From Actinomycetota bacterium (GTDB lineage: Bacteria > Actinomycetota > Actinomycetes > Acidothermales > Acidothermaceae), in contig PLCK01000028.1 of assembly GCA_003134755.1 (NCBI GenBank), forward strand, positions 7,741-16,324: 8,584 nucleotides of DNA. The letters are read 5' to 3'. Each line of letters begins with the position of its first letter. Position 1 is the first letter of the stretch. Both the position numbers and the translations under genes were made by a program. Shown here piece by piece: positions 1 to 5,829 of this stretch. The notes under the pieces were generated by a model that saw nothing but the letters and a program-made list of their open reading frames with translations, was not told where the DNA came from and ran no database searches.

Positions 1-1751
1 ACCATGTTGCCGGCCTCCTTGGCAGCCGACGTCCCCGTGTTCATCGCGACGCCCACGTCGGCTTGGGCGAGTGCGGGCGCGTCGTTGGTGCCGTCACCGG
101 TCATCGCGACGAGCTTGCCGCCGGCCTGTTCCTTCTTGATCAGCGCCATCTTGTCTTCGGGCGTGGCCTCCGCGAGGAAGTCGTCAACACCAGCTTCCTC
201 GGCGATCGCGCGCGCGGTCAGCGGGTTGTCACCGGTGATCATCACCGTGCGGATGCCCATCGCGCGCAGCTCGTCGAACCGCTCGCGCATGCCCTGCTTG
301 ACGACGTCCTTCAGATGGATGACCCCCAGCGCGCGGGCGCCCTGGGCGTCATGGGTCGCGACGACCAGCGGTGTGCCACCCGCACCGGAGATGCCGTCGA
401 CGAGCGGCCCGAGCTCGGGCGGGATCGGGCCTCCCGCAGCCCTGATCCACTCGGCGACCGAACTTGCGGCGCCCTTGCGGACCTGCCGCGACTCACCGTT
501 CTCGGCGAGGTCGGCGCCGCTCATCCGGGTCTGCGCCGTGAACGGCACGAAGGTCGCGTGCTTCAGTTCGCCGGGGTGCCGCTCGCGCAACCCGTAGCGC
601 TCCTTCGCCAGCACGACGACGGATCGACCCTCGGGTGTTTCGTCGGTCAGGCTCGACAGCTGCGCAGCGTCAGCGAGATCGGCTTCGCTCACGCCGGGCA
701 TCGGCAGGAACTCGGCGGCCTGCCTGTTGCCGAGCGTGATGGTCCCGGTCTTGTCGAGCAGCAATGTGTTGACGTCGCCCGCGGCCTCGACGGCACGGCC
801 CGACATCGCGAGCACGTTGCGCTGAACGAGCCGGTCCATGCCCGCAATGCCGATCGCGGACAGCAGCGCGCCGATCGTCGTCGGGATCAGACACACCAGC
901 AGCGAAACCAGCACGATGCCGGTTACGCCTTGGCCCGTCAACGCGCTGGTGTCGAGCACGCCGGGCTGCTGGGCCTTCGAAAAGATGGCCAGCGGCTGAA
1001 GCGTCGCAACGGCGAGCACGAAGATGATCGTGAGCGAGGCGAGCAGGATGTTCAGCGCGATCTCGTTGGGCGTCTTCTGCCGGCTGGCGCCTTCGACGAG
1101 CGCGATCATGCGGTCGATGAAGCTCTCACCGGGCCTTTGAGTGATGACGACGACGATGCGGTCGGACAGCACCTTCGTGCCGCCGGTCACCGAGGACCGG
1201 TCACCGCCCGATTCGCGGATCACGGGTGCGGACTCGCCGGTGATAGCCGATTCATCGACGCTGGCGATGCCTTCGACGACGTCGCCGTCACCAGGAATCG
1301 TCTCCCCGGCCTCGACCACTACGTGGTCGCCCAGGACCAACTGGCTGGCGACGACCTCCTGGACGTTGCGGGCATCGACCACCAGGTCCGGCTTCCAGCC
1401 AGTGATCCGCCGAGCCATCGTGGTCGTCTTGGCCCGGCGAAGAGTCTCAGCTTGGGCCTTGCCGCGACCTTCCGCGACCGCCTCCGCCAGGTTGGCGAAC
1501 AGCACGGTGAGCCACAACCACGCGGTCGTAATGATCGCGAACGCCGTGTGGTCACGGATCGCCAGCCAGGTCGTGAACACCGAGCCGATCTCGACGATGA
1601 ACATGACCGGGTTCTTGTACAGCGTGGCCGGGTTCAGCTTGCGCAACGCATCCGGCGTTGACCGCCACAACTGCTTGGGGTCGAGCAATCCGCCCTGCAC
1701 GCGATGCCGGGTGGGCATTGCGGCGGGTGTCGTGAGCGTGGTCGACGTCAT
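1..1751 (-). CDS. kdpB: K+-transporting P-type ATPase catalytic subunit KdpB (C-terminus cut by window edge)
   Basis: KdpB is the ATP-hydrolysing subunit of the KdpFABC complex in the cytoplasmic membrane; it powers K+ uptake through KdpA. The minus-strand frame is open from the ATG at 1751 to base 1, giving 583 codons. KdpB proteins are usually about 680-700 residues, so roughly the last 100-120, including the final membrane helices, lie off the left edge. Visible P-type ATPase marks are the actuator TGES (171-174), the phosphorylation site DKTGT (D333) and the hinge motif GDGTND (552-557). KdpB-specific stretches are AEGRGKAQAETLR after the first helices, PTTIGALLSAIGIAGMDR before the phosphorylation site, and the nucleotide-binding FTAQTRMSG and RKGAASS. 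In E. coli the Ser of TGES is a site of inhibitory phosphorylation; the equivalent is Ser174. The start overlaps the kdpA stop by one base (TGATG), with GGAAGGG 8 nt upstream. No frameshift was seen. Confidence 0.97.
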   Translation of the reverse strand, partial: MTSTTLTTPAAMPTRHRVQGGLLDPKQLWRSTPDALRKLNPATLYKNPVMFIVEIGSVFTTWLAIRDHTAFAIITTAWLWLTVLFANLAEAVAEGRGKAQAETLRRAKTTTMARRITGWKPDLVVDARNVQEVVASQLVLGDHVVVEAGETIPGDGDVVEGIASVDESAITGESAPVIRESGGDRSSVTGGTKVLSDRIVVVITQRPGESFIDRMIALVEGASRQKTPNEIALNILLASLTIIFVLAVATLQPLAIFSKAQQPGVLDTSALTGQGVTGIVLVSLLVCLIPTTIGALLSAIGIAGMDRLVQRNVLAMSGRAVEAAGDVNTLLLDKTGTITLGNRQAAEFLPMPGVSEADLADAAQLSSLTDETPEGRSVVVLAKERYGLRERHPGELKHATFVPFTAQTRMSGADLAENGESRQVRKGAASSVAEWIRAAGGPIPPELGPLVDGISGAGGTPLVVATHDAQGARALGVIHLKDVVKQGMRERFDELRAMGIRTVMITGDNPLTARAIAEEAGVDDFLAEATPEDKMALIKKEQAGGKLVAMTGDGTNDAPALAQADVGVAMNTGTSAAKEAGNM

Positions 1752-3412
1752 CAGTGCAACCCTTCCGCGAGCGGGCCGAGCGCGAGCGCCGGCAAGTAGG
1801 TGAGAGCAACCACGATGAGCACGACACCGGTGACCATGCCCACGAACAGCGGCCGGTGTGTCGGCAGCGTGCCTTCCGACACCGGTACCGGTTGCTGGCG
1901 AGCGAGCGAGCCGGCCAGCCCGAGCGCGAAGATCATCGGAATGAACCGTGCACCCAACATCGTCAGGCCCAGCGCCGTGTCATACCAGTTGCCGTTCACG
2001 GTGATACCCGCGAACGCGGAACCGTTGTTGTTGGCCGTGGACGTGAACGCGTAGAGAACCTCCGACAGCCCGTGCGCACCGCTGTTCAGCATGGCCGCGC
2101 GTTCACCCGGCAGCGCCATCGCGAGCGCGGTGCCGATCAGCACGAATGCAGGGGTGGTCAAGAAGTACAGCGAGGAGAACTTCATCTCCCGCGCCGCGAT
2201 CTTCTTGCCGAGATACTCCGGTGTTCGCCCGACCATCAGGCCGGCCACGAACACCGTGATGGTCGCGAGGACGAGGATGCCGTAAAGGCCGCTACCCGTC
2301 CCGCCGGGGGCAACCTCGCCAAGCTGCATATCGAGCAACGTCACTGCGCCGCCAAGGCTCGTGTAGGAGTCGTGCATCGAGTCGACCGCGCCGGTGGAGG
2401 TCAGCGTCGTCGCCGAGGCGAACGTCGCGGAGTCCAGCACGCCGAACCGCGTCTCGGTGCCCTCCGCCGCGGCGCCGACAGAAGTCGGCACGCTGCCGTG
2501 GTGCGCTCCTTGCGCGAGGTTGAGACCGACGACGCTGAGGATGGCCAACAACGCCATCACCGCGACGATCGCCAAACCCTGCCGCTTGTCGCCCACCATC
2601 CGGCCGAAGGTGCGCGGCAGCGAGAAGCTGATGACCAGCAGGAAGTAGATCTGGAACCAGTTGGTCCAGTTGGTCGGGTTCTCGAACGGATGGGCTGAGT
2701 TCGCGTTGTAGAAGCCACCGCCGTTCGTACCCAACTGCTTGATGGCCTCCTGCGATGCGACAGGTCCACCGGTGATGGACTGGTGGCCACCCGCGACCGT
2801 GTTCACGACGTGGGTGGCGTGGAAGTTGTCGATCGCCCCGCCCGCGATCAGGATGATCGCGAATACCGCCGCGATCGGAAGCAGGACCCTGGTGACAGTG
2901 CGGATCAGGTCGACCCAGAAGTTGCCCAACTGGTCGGTGCGCGACCGCGCGAAACCCCGCACCAGAGCGATCGCGACGCAGATCCCCACCGCTGCCGACA
3001 CGAAGTTCTGCACGGCAAGACCCGCTACCTGCGCGGTGTAACCAAGCGTCGACTCCCCCGAATACGACTGCCAGTTCGTGTTCGTGACGAAGCTGGCCGC
3101 GGTGTTGAAGGATTGGCCCTGCTCCATGCCCTTAAAGCCTTGGCTAAACGGCAGGTGATGCTGCACCCGCAGCAACACGTAGAGGAACAGCACCGACACG
3201 GCCGAGAAGGCCAGCACGCTGCGCAGATACGTCGACCACTTCTGGTCGGCGTCCGGGTTGACCCCGATCGCGCGGTAGATCACACGCTCAGCGCGCAAGT
3301 GCTTCTTGCTGGTGTAGACACGAGCCATGTAGTCGCCCAGTGGCCGGTAGGACAGGGCCAGTGCGAGGATCAGCGAAACAAGGAAGAAGATGCCAGCGGC
3401 GGTTGTGCTCAT
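1751..3412 (-). CDS. kdpA: K+-transporting ATPase potassium-binding channel subunit KdpA
   Basis: KdpA is the channel-like subunit that selects and binds K+ in the KdpFABC pump. At 553 aa it is full length (E. coli KdpA is 557). It is a polytopic membrane protein with about ten hydrophobic segments. All four selectivity-filter loops are recognisable: TNTNWQ (110-115), TNGGGF (229-234), TSTGAV (338-343) and TANNNGSAF (459-467). ARFIPM (488-493) follows the last loop, as expected for the family. The ATG at 3412 directly abuts the kdpF stop codon with no gap, and GGAG lies about 9 nt upstream inside kdpF, so translation is probably coupled. The stop overlaps the kdpB start by one base. The filter glycines are all present, which argues for an active transporter. 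Confidence 0.98.
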   Translation of the reverse strand: MSTTAAGIFFLVSLILALALSYRPLGDYMARVYTSKKHLRAERVIYRAIGVNPDADQKWSTYLRSVLAFSAVSVLFLYVLLRVQHHLPFSQGFKGMEQGQSFNTAASFVTNTNWQSYSGESTLGYTAQVAGLAVQNFVSAAVGICVAIALVRGFARSRTDQLGNFWVDLIRTVTRVLLPIAAVFAIILIAGGAIDNFHATHVVNTVAGGHQSITGGPVASQEAIKQLGTNGGGFYNANSAHPFENPTNWTNWFQIYFLLVISFSLPRTFGRMVGDKRQGLAIVAVMALLAILSVVGLNLAQGAHHGSVPTSVGAAAEGTETRFGVLDSATFASATTLTSTGAVDSMHDSYTSLGGAVTLLDMQLGEVAPGGTGSGLYGILVLATITVFVAGLMVGRTPEYLGKKIAAREMKFSSLYFLTTPAFVLIGTALAMALPGERAAMLNSGAHGLSEVLYAFTSTANNNGSAFAGITVNGNWYDTALGLTMLGARFIPMIFALGLAGSLARQQPVPVSEGTLPTHRPLFVGMVTGVVLIVVALTYLPALALGPLAEGLH

Positions 3413-3502
3413 CTAGAAACGCTCCGGAAACAACAGGGCGATCACCAGGTAAACGGTGACGCCGATCGCCAGGACCAAACCGATGAGATTCTCCGCGGTC
3501 AC
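3413..3502 (-). CDS. kdpF: KdpF, small stabilising subunit of the Kdp pump (29 aa, GTG start)
   Basis: KdpF is a single-helix peptide that sits against KdpA and stabilises the KdpFABC complex. The frame reads (M)TAENLIGLVLAIGVTVYL, then VIALLFPERF and stop: one hydrophobic helix (about residues 6-24) ending in the LLFPERF tail typical of actinobacterial KdpF. The start is GTG at 3502, preceded by GGAG 5 nt upstream. This start overlaps the stop of the preceding 27-aa ORF by four bases (GTGA), and the TAG stop touches the kdpA ATG. The gene is easily missed because of its length and GTG start. Confidence 0.93.
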   Translation of the reverse strand: MTAENLIGLVLAIGVTVYLVIALLFPERF

Positions 3503-3582
3503 AACTTCTCCGCCCCGCGCGCAATCAGCGCAAAGATGGCGAATACCACGACGGTCAGCAGAATGAAGAACAGGTCACGCAT
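3499..3582 (-). CDS. 27-aa single-helix micro-protein upstream of kdpF, function unknown
   Basis: A short minus-strand frame begins at ATG 3582 and ends at TGA 3499-3501. It starts MRDLFFILLTVVVFAIFALI and continues ARGAEKL: one hydrophobic helix (residues 4-20) followed by a short charged end, so it should be a single-pass membrane peptide. AGGAG with spacing about 8 nt precedes the ATG. The gene overlaps the upstream 183-aa gene by 8 nt and the kdpF start by 4 nt, so it is tightly built into the operon. It resembles KdpF in size and shape but is not KdpF, which follows intact. My inference is an accessory peptide of the Kdp complex or a translational coupling element. I have an unverified impression that similar short ORFs precede kdpF in other actinobacteria. 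Confidence 0.72.
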   Translation of the reverse strand: MRDLFFILLTVVVFAIFALIARGAEKL

Positions 3583-4126
3583 GGCGATCTCCTCGACGTG
3601 CGAACGGGTGGTCGGATTCAGGTATGGAAGGTGCAGAGCGAACGGCGGGAATGGGTCCAGACGCAGCTGCGCCGGAGCCCGATGGGTAGCTTTCGGTGGG
3701 GAACTCGTCGATCGCGACCGCTCTCGTCAGCCGGATGAGGGCCGCCCTGGTAAGACTCGCTCCCGCCGCAACACCGAACAACACGGCCAGCCTGGCGACG
3801 TCCGCGCCGCCGTGCCAGTGCAGGCTCCCTGCCCTGTTCACGACGAATCCGTTGAGCATGAGCGACCCGCAGGCGGCCGGAATCGCCGCAGCTGGCGGCC
3901 GGCTCCACCACGCGACCAGGCCGACCGTACCGGCCATCGCCACCAGCGCTACGTCGCTCGAGACGTGGCTGCCGGCCGCGACGAGAATCGACGACACGAA
4001 CAGGGTCGTGGCAAACGCGACCGCCCCGACGAACTCGCTCGGTAGCCGAGGATCCGAGGCCGGTGTCGCGATGACCAGCTCGTTGGCGTCGTGCATCGCA
4101 AGCGGGCCGCTGCGAGCCGCACACAT
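3575..4126 (-). CDS. Four-helix membrane protein resembling the KdpD membrane sensor region (DUF4118-like), no kinase domain
   Basis: This 183-aa protein has four hydrophobic segments at about 33-51, 57-73, 79-96 and 108-125, between a short N-terminal tail and a disordered Pro/Ser/Ala-rich C-terminal tail (about 140-183). The order and spacing resemble the four-helix membrane domain of KdpD sensor kinases: a small-residue-rich helix 2, a loop, a helix 3 ending LMLNGFVVN, then SLHWHGGADVARL leading into helix 4. No histidine kinase, Usp or ATP-binding domain follows. The ATG at 4126 is preferred because GGGAGG lies 6 nt upstream; an internal ATG at residue 11 is less well placed. It is the first gene of the kdp transcript and overlaps the next ORF by 8 nt (ATGCGTGA). 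The KdpD resemblance is by eye; the function is inferred from it and from position. Confidence 0.8.
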   Translation of the reverse strand: MCAARSGPLAMHDANELVIATPASDPRLPSEFVGAVAFATTLFVSSILVAAGSHVSSDVALVAMAGTVGLVAWWSRPPAAAIPAACGSLMLNGFVVNRAGSLHWHGGADVARLAVLFGVAAGASLTRAALIRLTRAVAIDEFPTESYPSGSGAAASGPIPAVRSAPSIPESDHPFARRGDRHA

Positions 4127-4199
4127 GACTGCCTCCCTCGCGCGGCGAAGCTCACCGCACGAGAACAGTCCAGCGCTGCACCGACGGCAGAGCTAGCAT

Positions 4200-4249
4200 C
4201 CTGACGCGATCCTGACGGCGAACCGCGGGACCCTGACGCTTTCCTGACG
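4200..4249 (-). promoter_or_regulatory. Four-box direct-repeat operator upstream of the kdp operon (candidate KdpE site)
   Basis: Four perfect copies of CGTCAGG (CCTGACG on the plus strand) lie at 4200-4206, 4211-4217, 4232-4238 and 4243-4249. Start-to-start distances are 11, 21 and 11 bp, and the two pairs are 32 bp apart, about three helical turns. Paired 7-bp direct repeats with 4-bp spacers are the normal target of OmpR/PhoB-family response regulators. The array ends 73 bp before the ATG of the first gene of the kdp transcript, a suitable place for activation. KdpE is the natural regulator, but that assignment is inference. A weak -10-like TAGCTC (4190-4195) follows the array; I cannot define the promoter firmly. 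Confidence 0.72.
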
Positions 4250-4327
4250 CACCCGCTCGATCCCGATCCCGGTGAGGAATCGCGCGCCGCCTGGCGTGGC
4301 TGGGCAAGGACTTGAAGCCGCCCGGAT

Positions 4328-4370
4328 GCCGGCCCCACGAACCCACGACGCTGAGTGGTCGTCGGCCGGC
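4328..4370 (-). terminator. Possible hairpin downstream of corA
   Basis: A perfect 7-bp inverted repeat, GCCGGCC (4328-4334) and GGCCGGC (4364-4370), encloses a second 5-bp pair, ACGAC (4345-4349) and GTCGT (4358-4362). The structure begins about 18 nt after the corA stop codon on the minus strand. There is no T-tract, so it would be a non-canonical hairpin terminator or a simple stem. The left side has about 10 unpaired bases between the two stems, which weakens it. It would separate the corA transcript from the kdp promoter region. Confidence 0.33.
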
Positions 4371-4387
4371 CTGATGCGGCTCGCCCA

Positions 4388-5404
4388 TTACAGCCAGCCG
4401 CGCCTCTTGAAGACCACGTAAAGGGTCGCGGAGGTCGCGATCATGAGCGCGATCGCTAGTGGATAGGAGGCGATCCAGTGCAGTTCCGGCATGTGGTCGA
4501 AGTTCATGCCGTAGATCGTTCCGACGAGTGTCGGGGCGAATAGGATGGCGGCCCAGGAAGAGATCTTCTTGACCTCCTCGTTCTGCGCGAGGCTGGCTTC
4601 GGTGAGGCTACGCATCTCGTCGCTCTGCTGTTGACCGACGAGCGTGGTCTGGACGCTCAACGCGTTCTGCAACAGCAAGCGGAAGGAGTCGGCTCTCTCG
4701 ACGACCCTGATCGCGTGGTCGTGGACGTCGCGCAGGTTGCGCTGCAATTCGACGTTGACGCCGTACTTGTCGAAGCCTGCTTCGAGGGCGGTCAGCATGT
4801 CGAGCAGGGGATGTGTGGCGCGCTGGAAGTCGATCACTTCGCGGGACAGTTCATAGATCCGTCGCGAAACCGCCGGGTCGCCTTTGAAAAGCTGGTCCTC
4901 GATTTCGTCGATATCGTTCTCCAGCCCCGCGACCACCGGCAGGTACTCGTCAACCACCTGATCCAGGATCGCGTACAGAATCGCCTCGGGGCCGAGCCTC
5001 AGCAGATCGGGGGCGGCTTCTAGCCGCTTGCGAACATGGCCAAGGTTCGGGGCCTCGGCCTGCCGGATGGTGACAACGAAATCCCGGCCGGTGAAGACGT
5101 GGAGCTCGCCGAACTCCACCTCTTCCACGTCGTCGAGGTAACGCGCCGGACGCAGAACAGTGAACAGCGTCGTTCCGTAACGCTCGAGTTTCGCTCTTTG
5201 GTGGGCAGCGATCGCGTCCTCGACCGCGAGCGGATGCAACTCGAATTCGCGCGCGACAGAACGGATCTCGTCGACGTCGGGTCGGTACAGACCGATCCAC
5301 GCTATTCCGCCCCGTGCACGAAGGAACTCGTACGTCTCGTTCAGGCTGCCAGGGTCGGCACCGCGCCGACCGTCGATGTAGACGGCGTTGTCGATCAGTG
5401 TCAT
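4388..5404 (-). CDS. corA: CorA-family magnesium/cobalt transport protein
   Basis: CorA is a homopentameric channel for Mg2+ (also Co2+/Ni2+) influx in the cytoplasmic membrane, gated by intracellular Mg2+. This 338-aa protein has the standard layout: an N-terminal alpha/beta cytoplasmic domain, a long helical region (about 150-280) that forms the funnel, and two C-terminal membrane helices (about 283-299 and 313-330). The signature YGMNFDHMPEL is present, with GMN at 299-301 and the MPEL periplasmic loop after it, close to the E. coli YGMNFEFMPEL. The C-terminus ends with the basic tail KRRGWL. The ATG at 5404 is supported by AGGTGAGG 5 nt upstream. It is transcribed in the same direction as the kdp operon but separated from it by 261 nt, with a possible hairpin and the kdp operator between them, so it is probably a separate unit. 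Confidence 0.96.
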   Translation of the reverse strand: MTLIDNAVYIDGRRGADPGSLNETYEFLRARGGIAWIGLYRPDVDEIRSVAREFELHPLAVEDAIAAHQRAKLERYGTTLFTVLRPARYLDDVEEVEFGELHVFTGRDFVVTIRQAEAPNLGHVRKRLEAAPDLLRLGPEAILYAILDQVVDEYLPVVAGLENDIDEIEDQLFKGDPAVSRRIYELSREVIDFQRATHPLLDMLTALEAGFDKYGVNVELQRNLRDVHDHAIRVVERADSFRLLLQNALSVQTTLVGQQQSDEMRSLTEASLAQNEEVKKISSWAAILFAPTLVGTIYGMNFDHMPELHWIASYPLAIALMIATSATLYVVFKRRGWL

Positions 5405-5739
5405 GGCATCCTCACCTGCAGCGTTCGAGGGCGTTCAAGGTCTCGCGGAACGAATCACGGTAGCGCCTTGCAGGTGTTCGGCCGGTTTGGCGGCGTCATG
5501 GGAACGTCATGGTTCGGCCGCCTGGCGTCAGGATCGTGTCAGGAGGCTGGCCGCGCCACCCGCCCCGACGTTGACTGCTCGCATCCGCGTCGCCAGCCGC
5601 CTGTTACGACGTCCCAGCCCTCCGCAACAGGCACCCGCAAGCGACCTGGCCAGCGTGTGGCACTTCCTTCGCGCTCGGCCGCACGGCATGATCAACACCG
5701 CGGCCTGCGGCGGGTGGCCCAATGGCGCGAAGGGGTGTC
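5405..5739. other. Divergent intergenic region between corA and the 724-aa membrane protein gene
   Basis: This 335-bp gap must carry the promoters of both divergent genes. The clear element is the four-box repeat array at 5494-5543. A 9-bp direct repeat GTTCGGCCG occurs at 5476-5484 and 5512-5520, interleaved with the array. A TTGACT at 5571-5576 could be a -35 for the plus-strand gene, but no -10 is found at normal spacing. Frames crossing the gap on either strand have no convincing start site or recognisable protein. Confidence 0.6.
5494..5543 (+). promoter_or_regulatory. Second four-box direct-repeat operator with the same phasing as the kdp array
   Basis: Four boxes, CGTCATG (5494), CGTCATG (5505), CGTCAGG (5526) and TGTCAGG (5537), are spaced 11, 21 and 11 bp start to start. 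This is the same spacing as the array upstream of the kdp operon, and here it reads toward the plus-strand gene. The outer pair nearest corA matches the kdp consensus less well (CGTCATGG rather than CGTCAGGA). The array ends about 196 bp before the plus-strand start and begins about 90 bp from the corA start, so it could act on either gene. The regulator is probably the one that acts on kdp, an OmpR-type response regulator such as KdpE; this is inference from motif and geometry. Confidence 0.62.
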
Positions 5740-5829
5740 ATGCACCGATTGCGGGCAGTGGGTCGAGTCGTTGCGGCGGTCAGTCTTGTCGCCGCCGGTG
5801 CCGTGGCCGGTGCGGGGTCGGCGGCAGCC
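5740..5829 (+). other. Signal peptide coding segment
   Basis: The first 30 residues show a basic n-region (HRLRAVGR), a hydrophobic Val/Ala core and an AAA site before DQ. This matches a Sec signal peptide cleaved by signal peptidase I and sets the start at 5740. No lipobox Cys is present. Confidence 0.75.

Noticed and set aside
63..1661. Plus-strand open frame of 532 codons opposite kdpB
   Set aside because: It is rich in Arg/Asp/His/Gln with no recognisable domain and lies fully antisense to an unmistakable kdpB. Long open antisense frames are common at this GC content.
1754..4045. Plus-strand frames opposite kdpA and the kdp leader genes (1754-2698, 2783-4045)
   Set aside because: They are antisense shadows with Arg/His/Asp-rich composition; kdpA is certain on the other strand.
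4152..4388. Minus-strand 78-codon frame in the corA-kdp gap
   Set aside because: It spans the candidate hairpin and the repeat array, has no ribosome-binding site and shows no protein-like features.
4286..5528. A 12-bp match GCCGCCTGGCGT at 4286-4297 and 5517-5528
   Set aside because: It is on the same strand in both gaps while the operator arrays are on opposite strands, and GC-rich 12-mers recur by chance. It overlaps the second array only partly.
5722..5739. Upstream ATG at 5722 as the start of the 724-aa protein
   Set aside because: It would add MARRGV with a poorer ribosome-binding site; the ATG at 5740 has AAGGGG just upstream and gives a standard signal peptide. It cannot be fully excluded.
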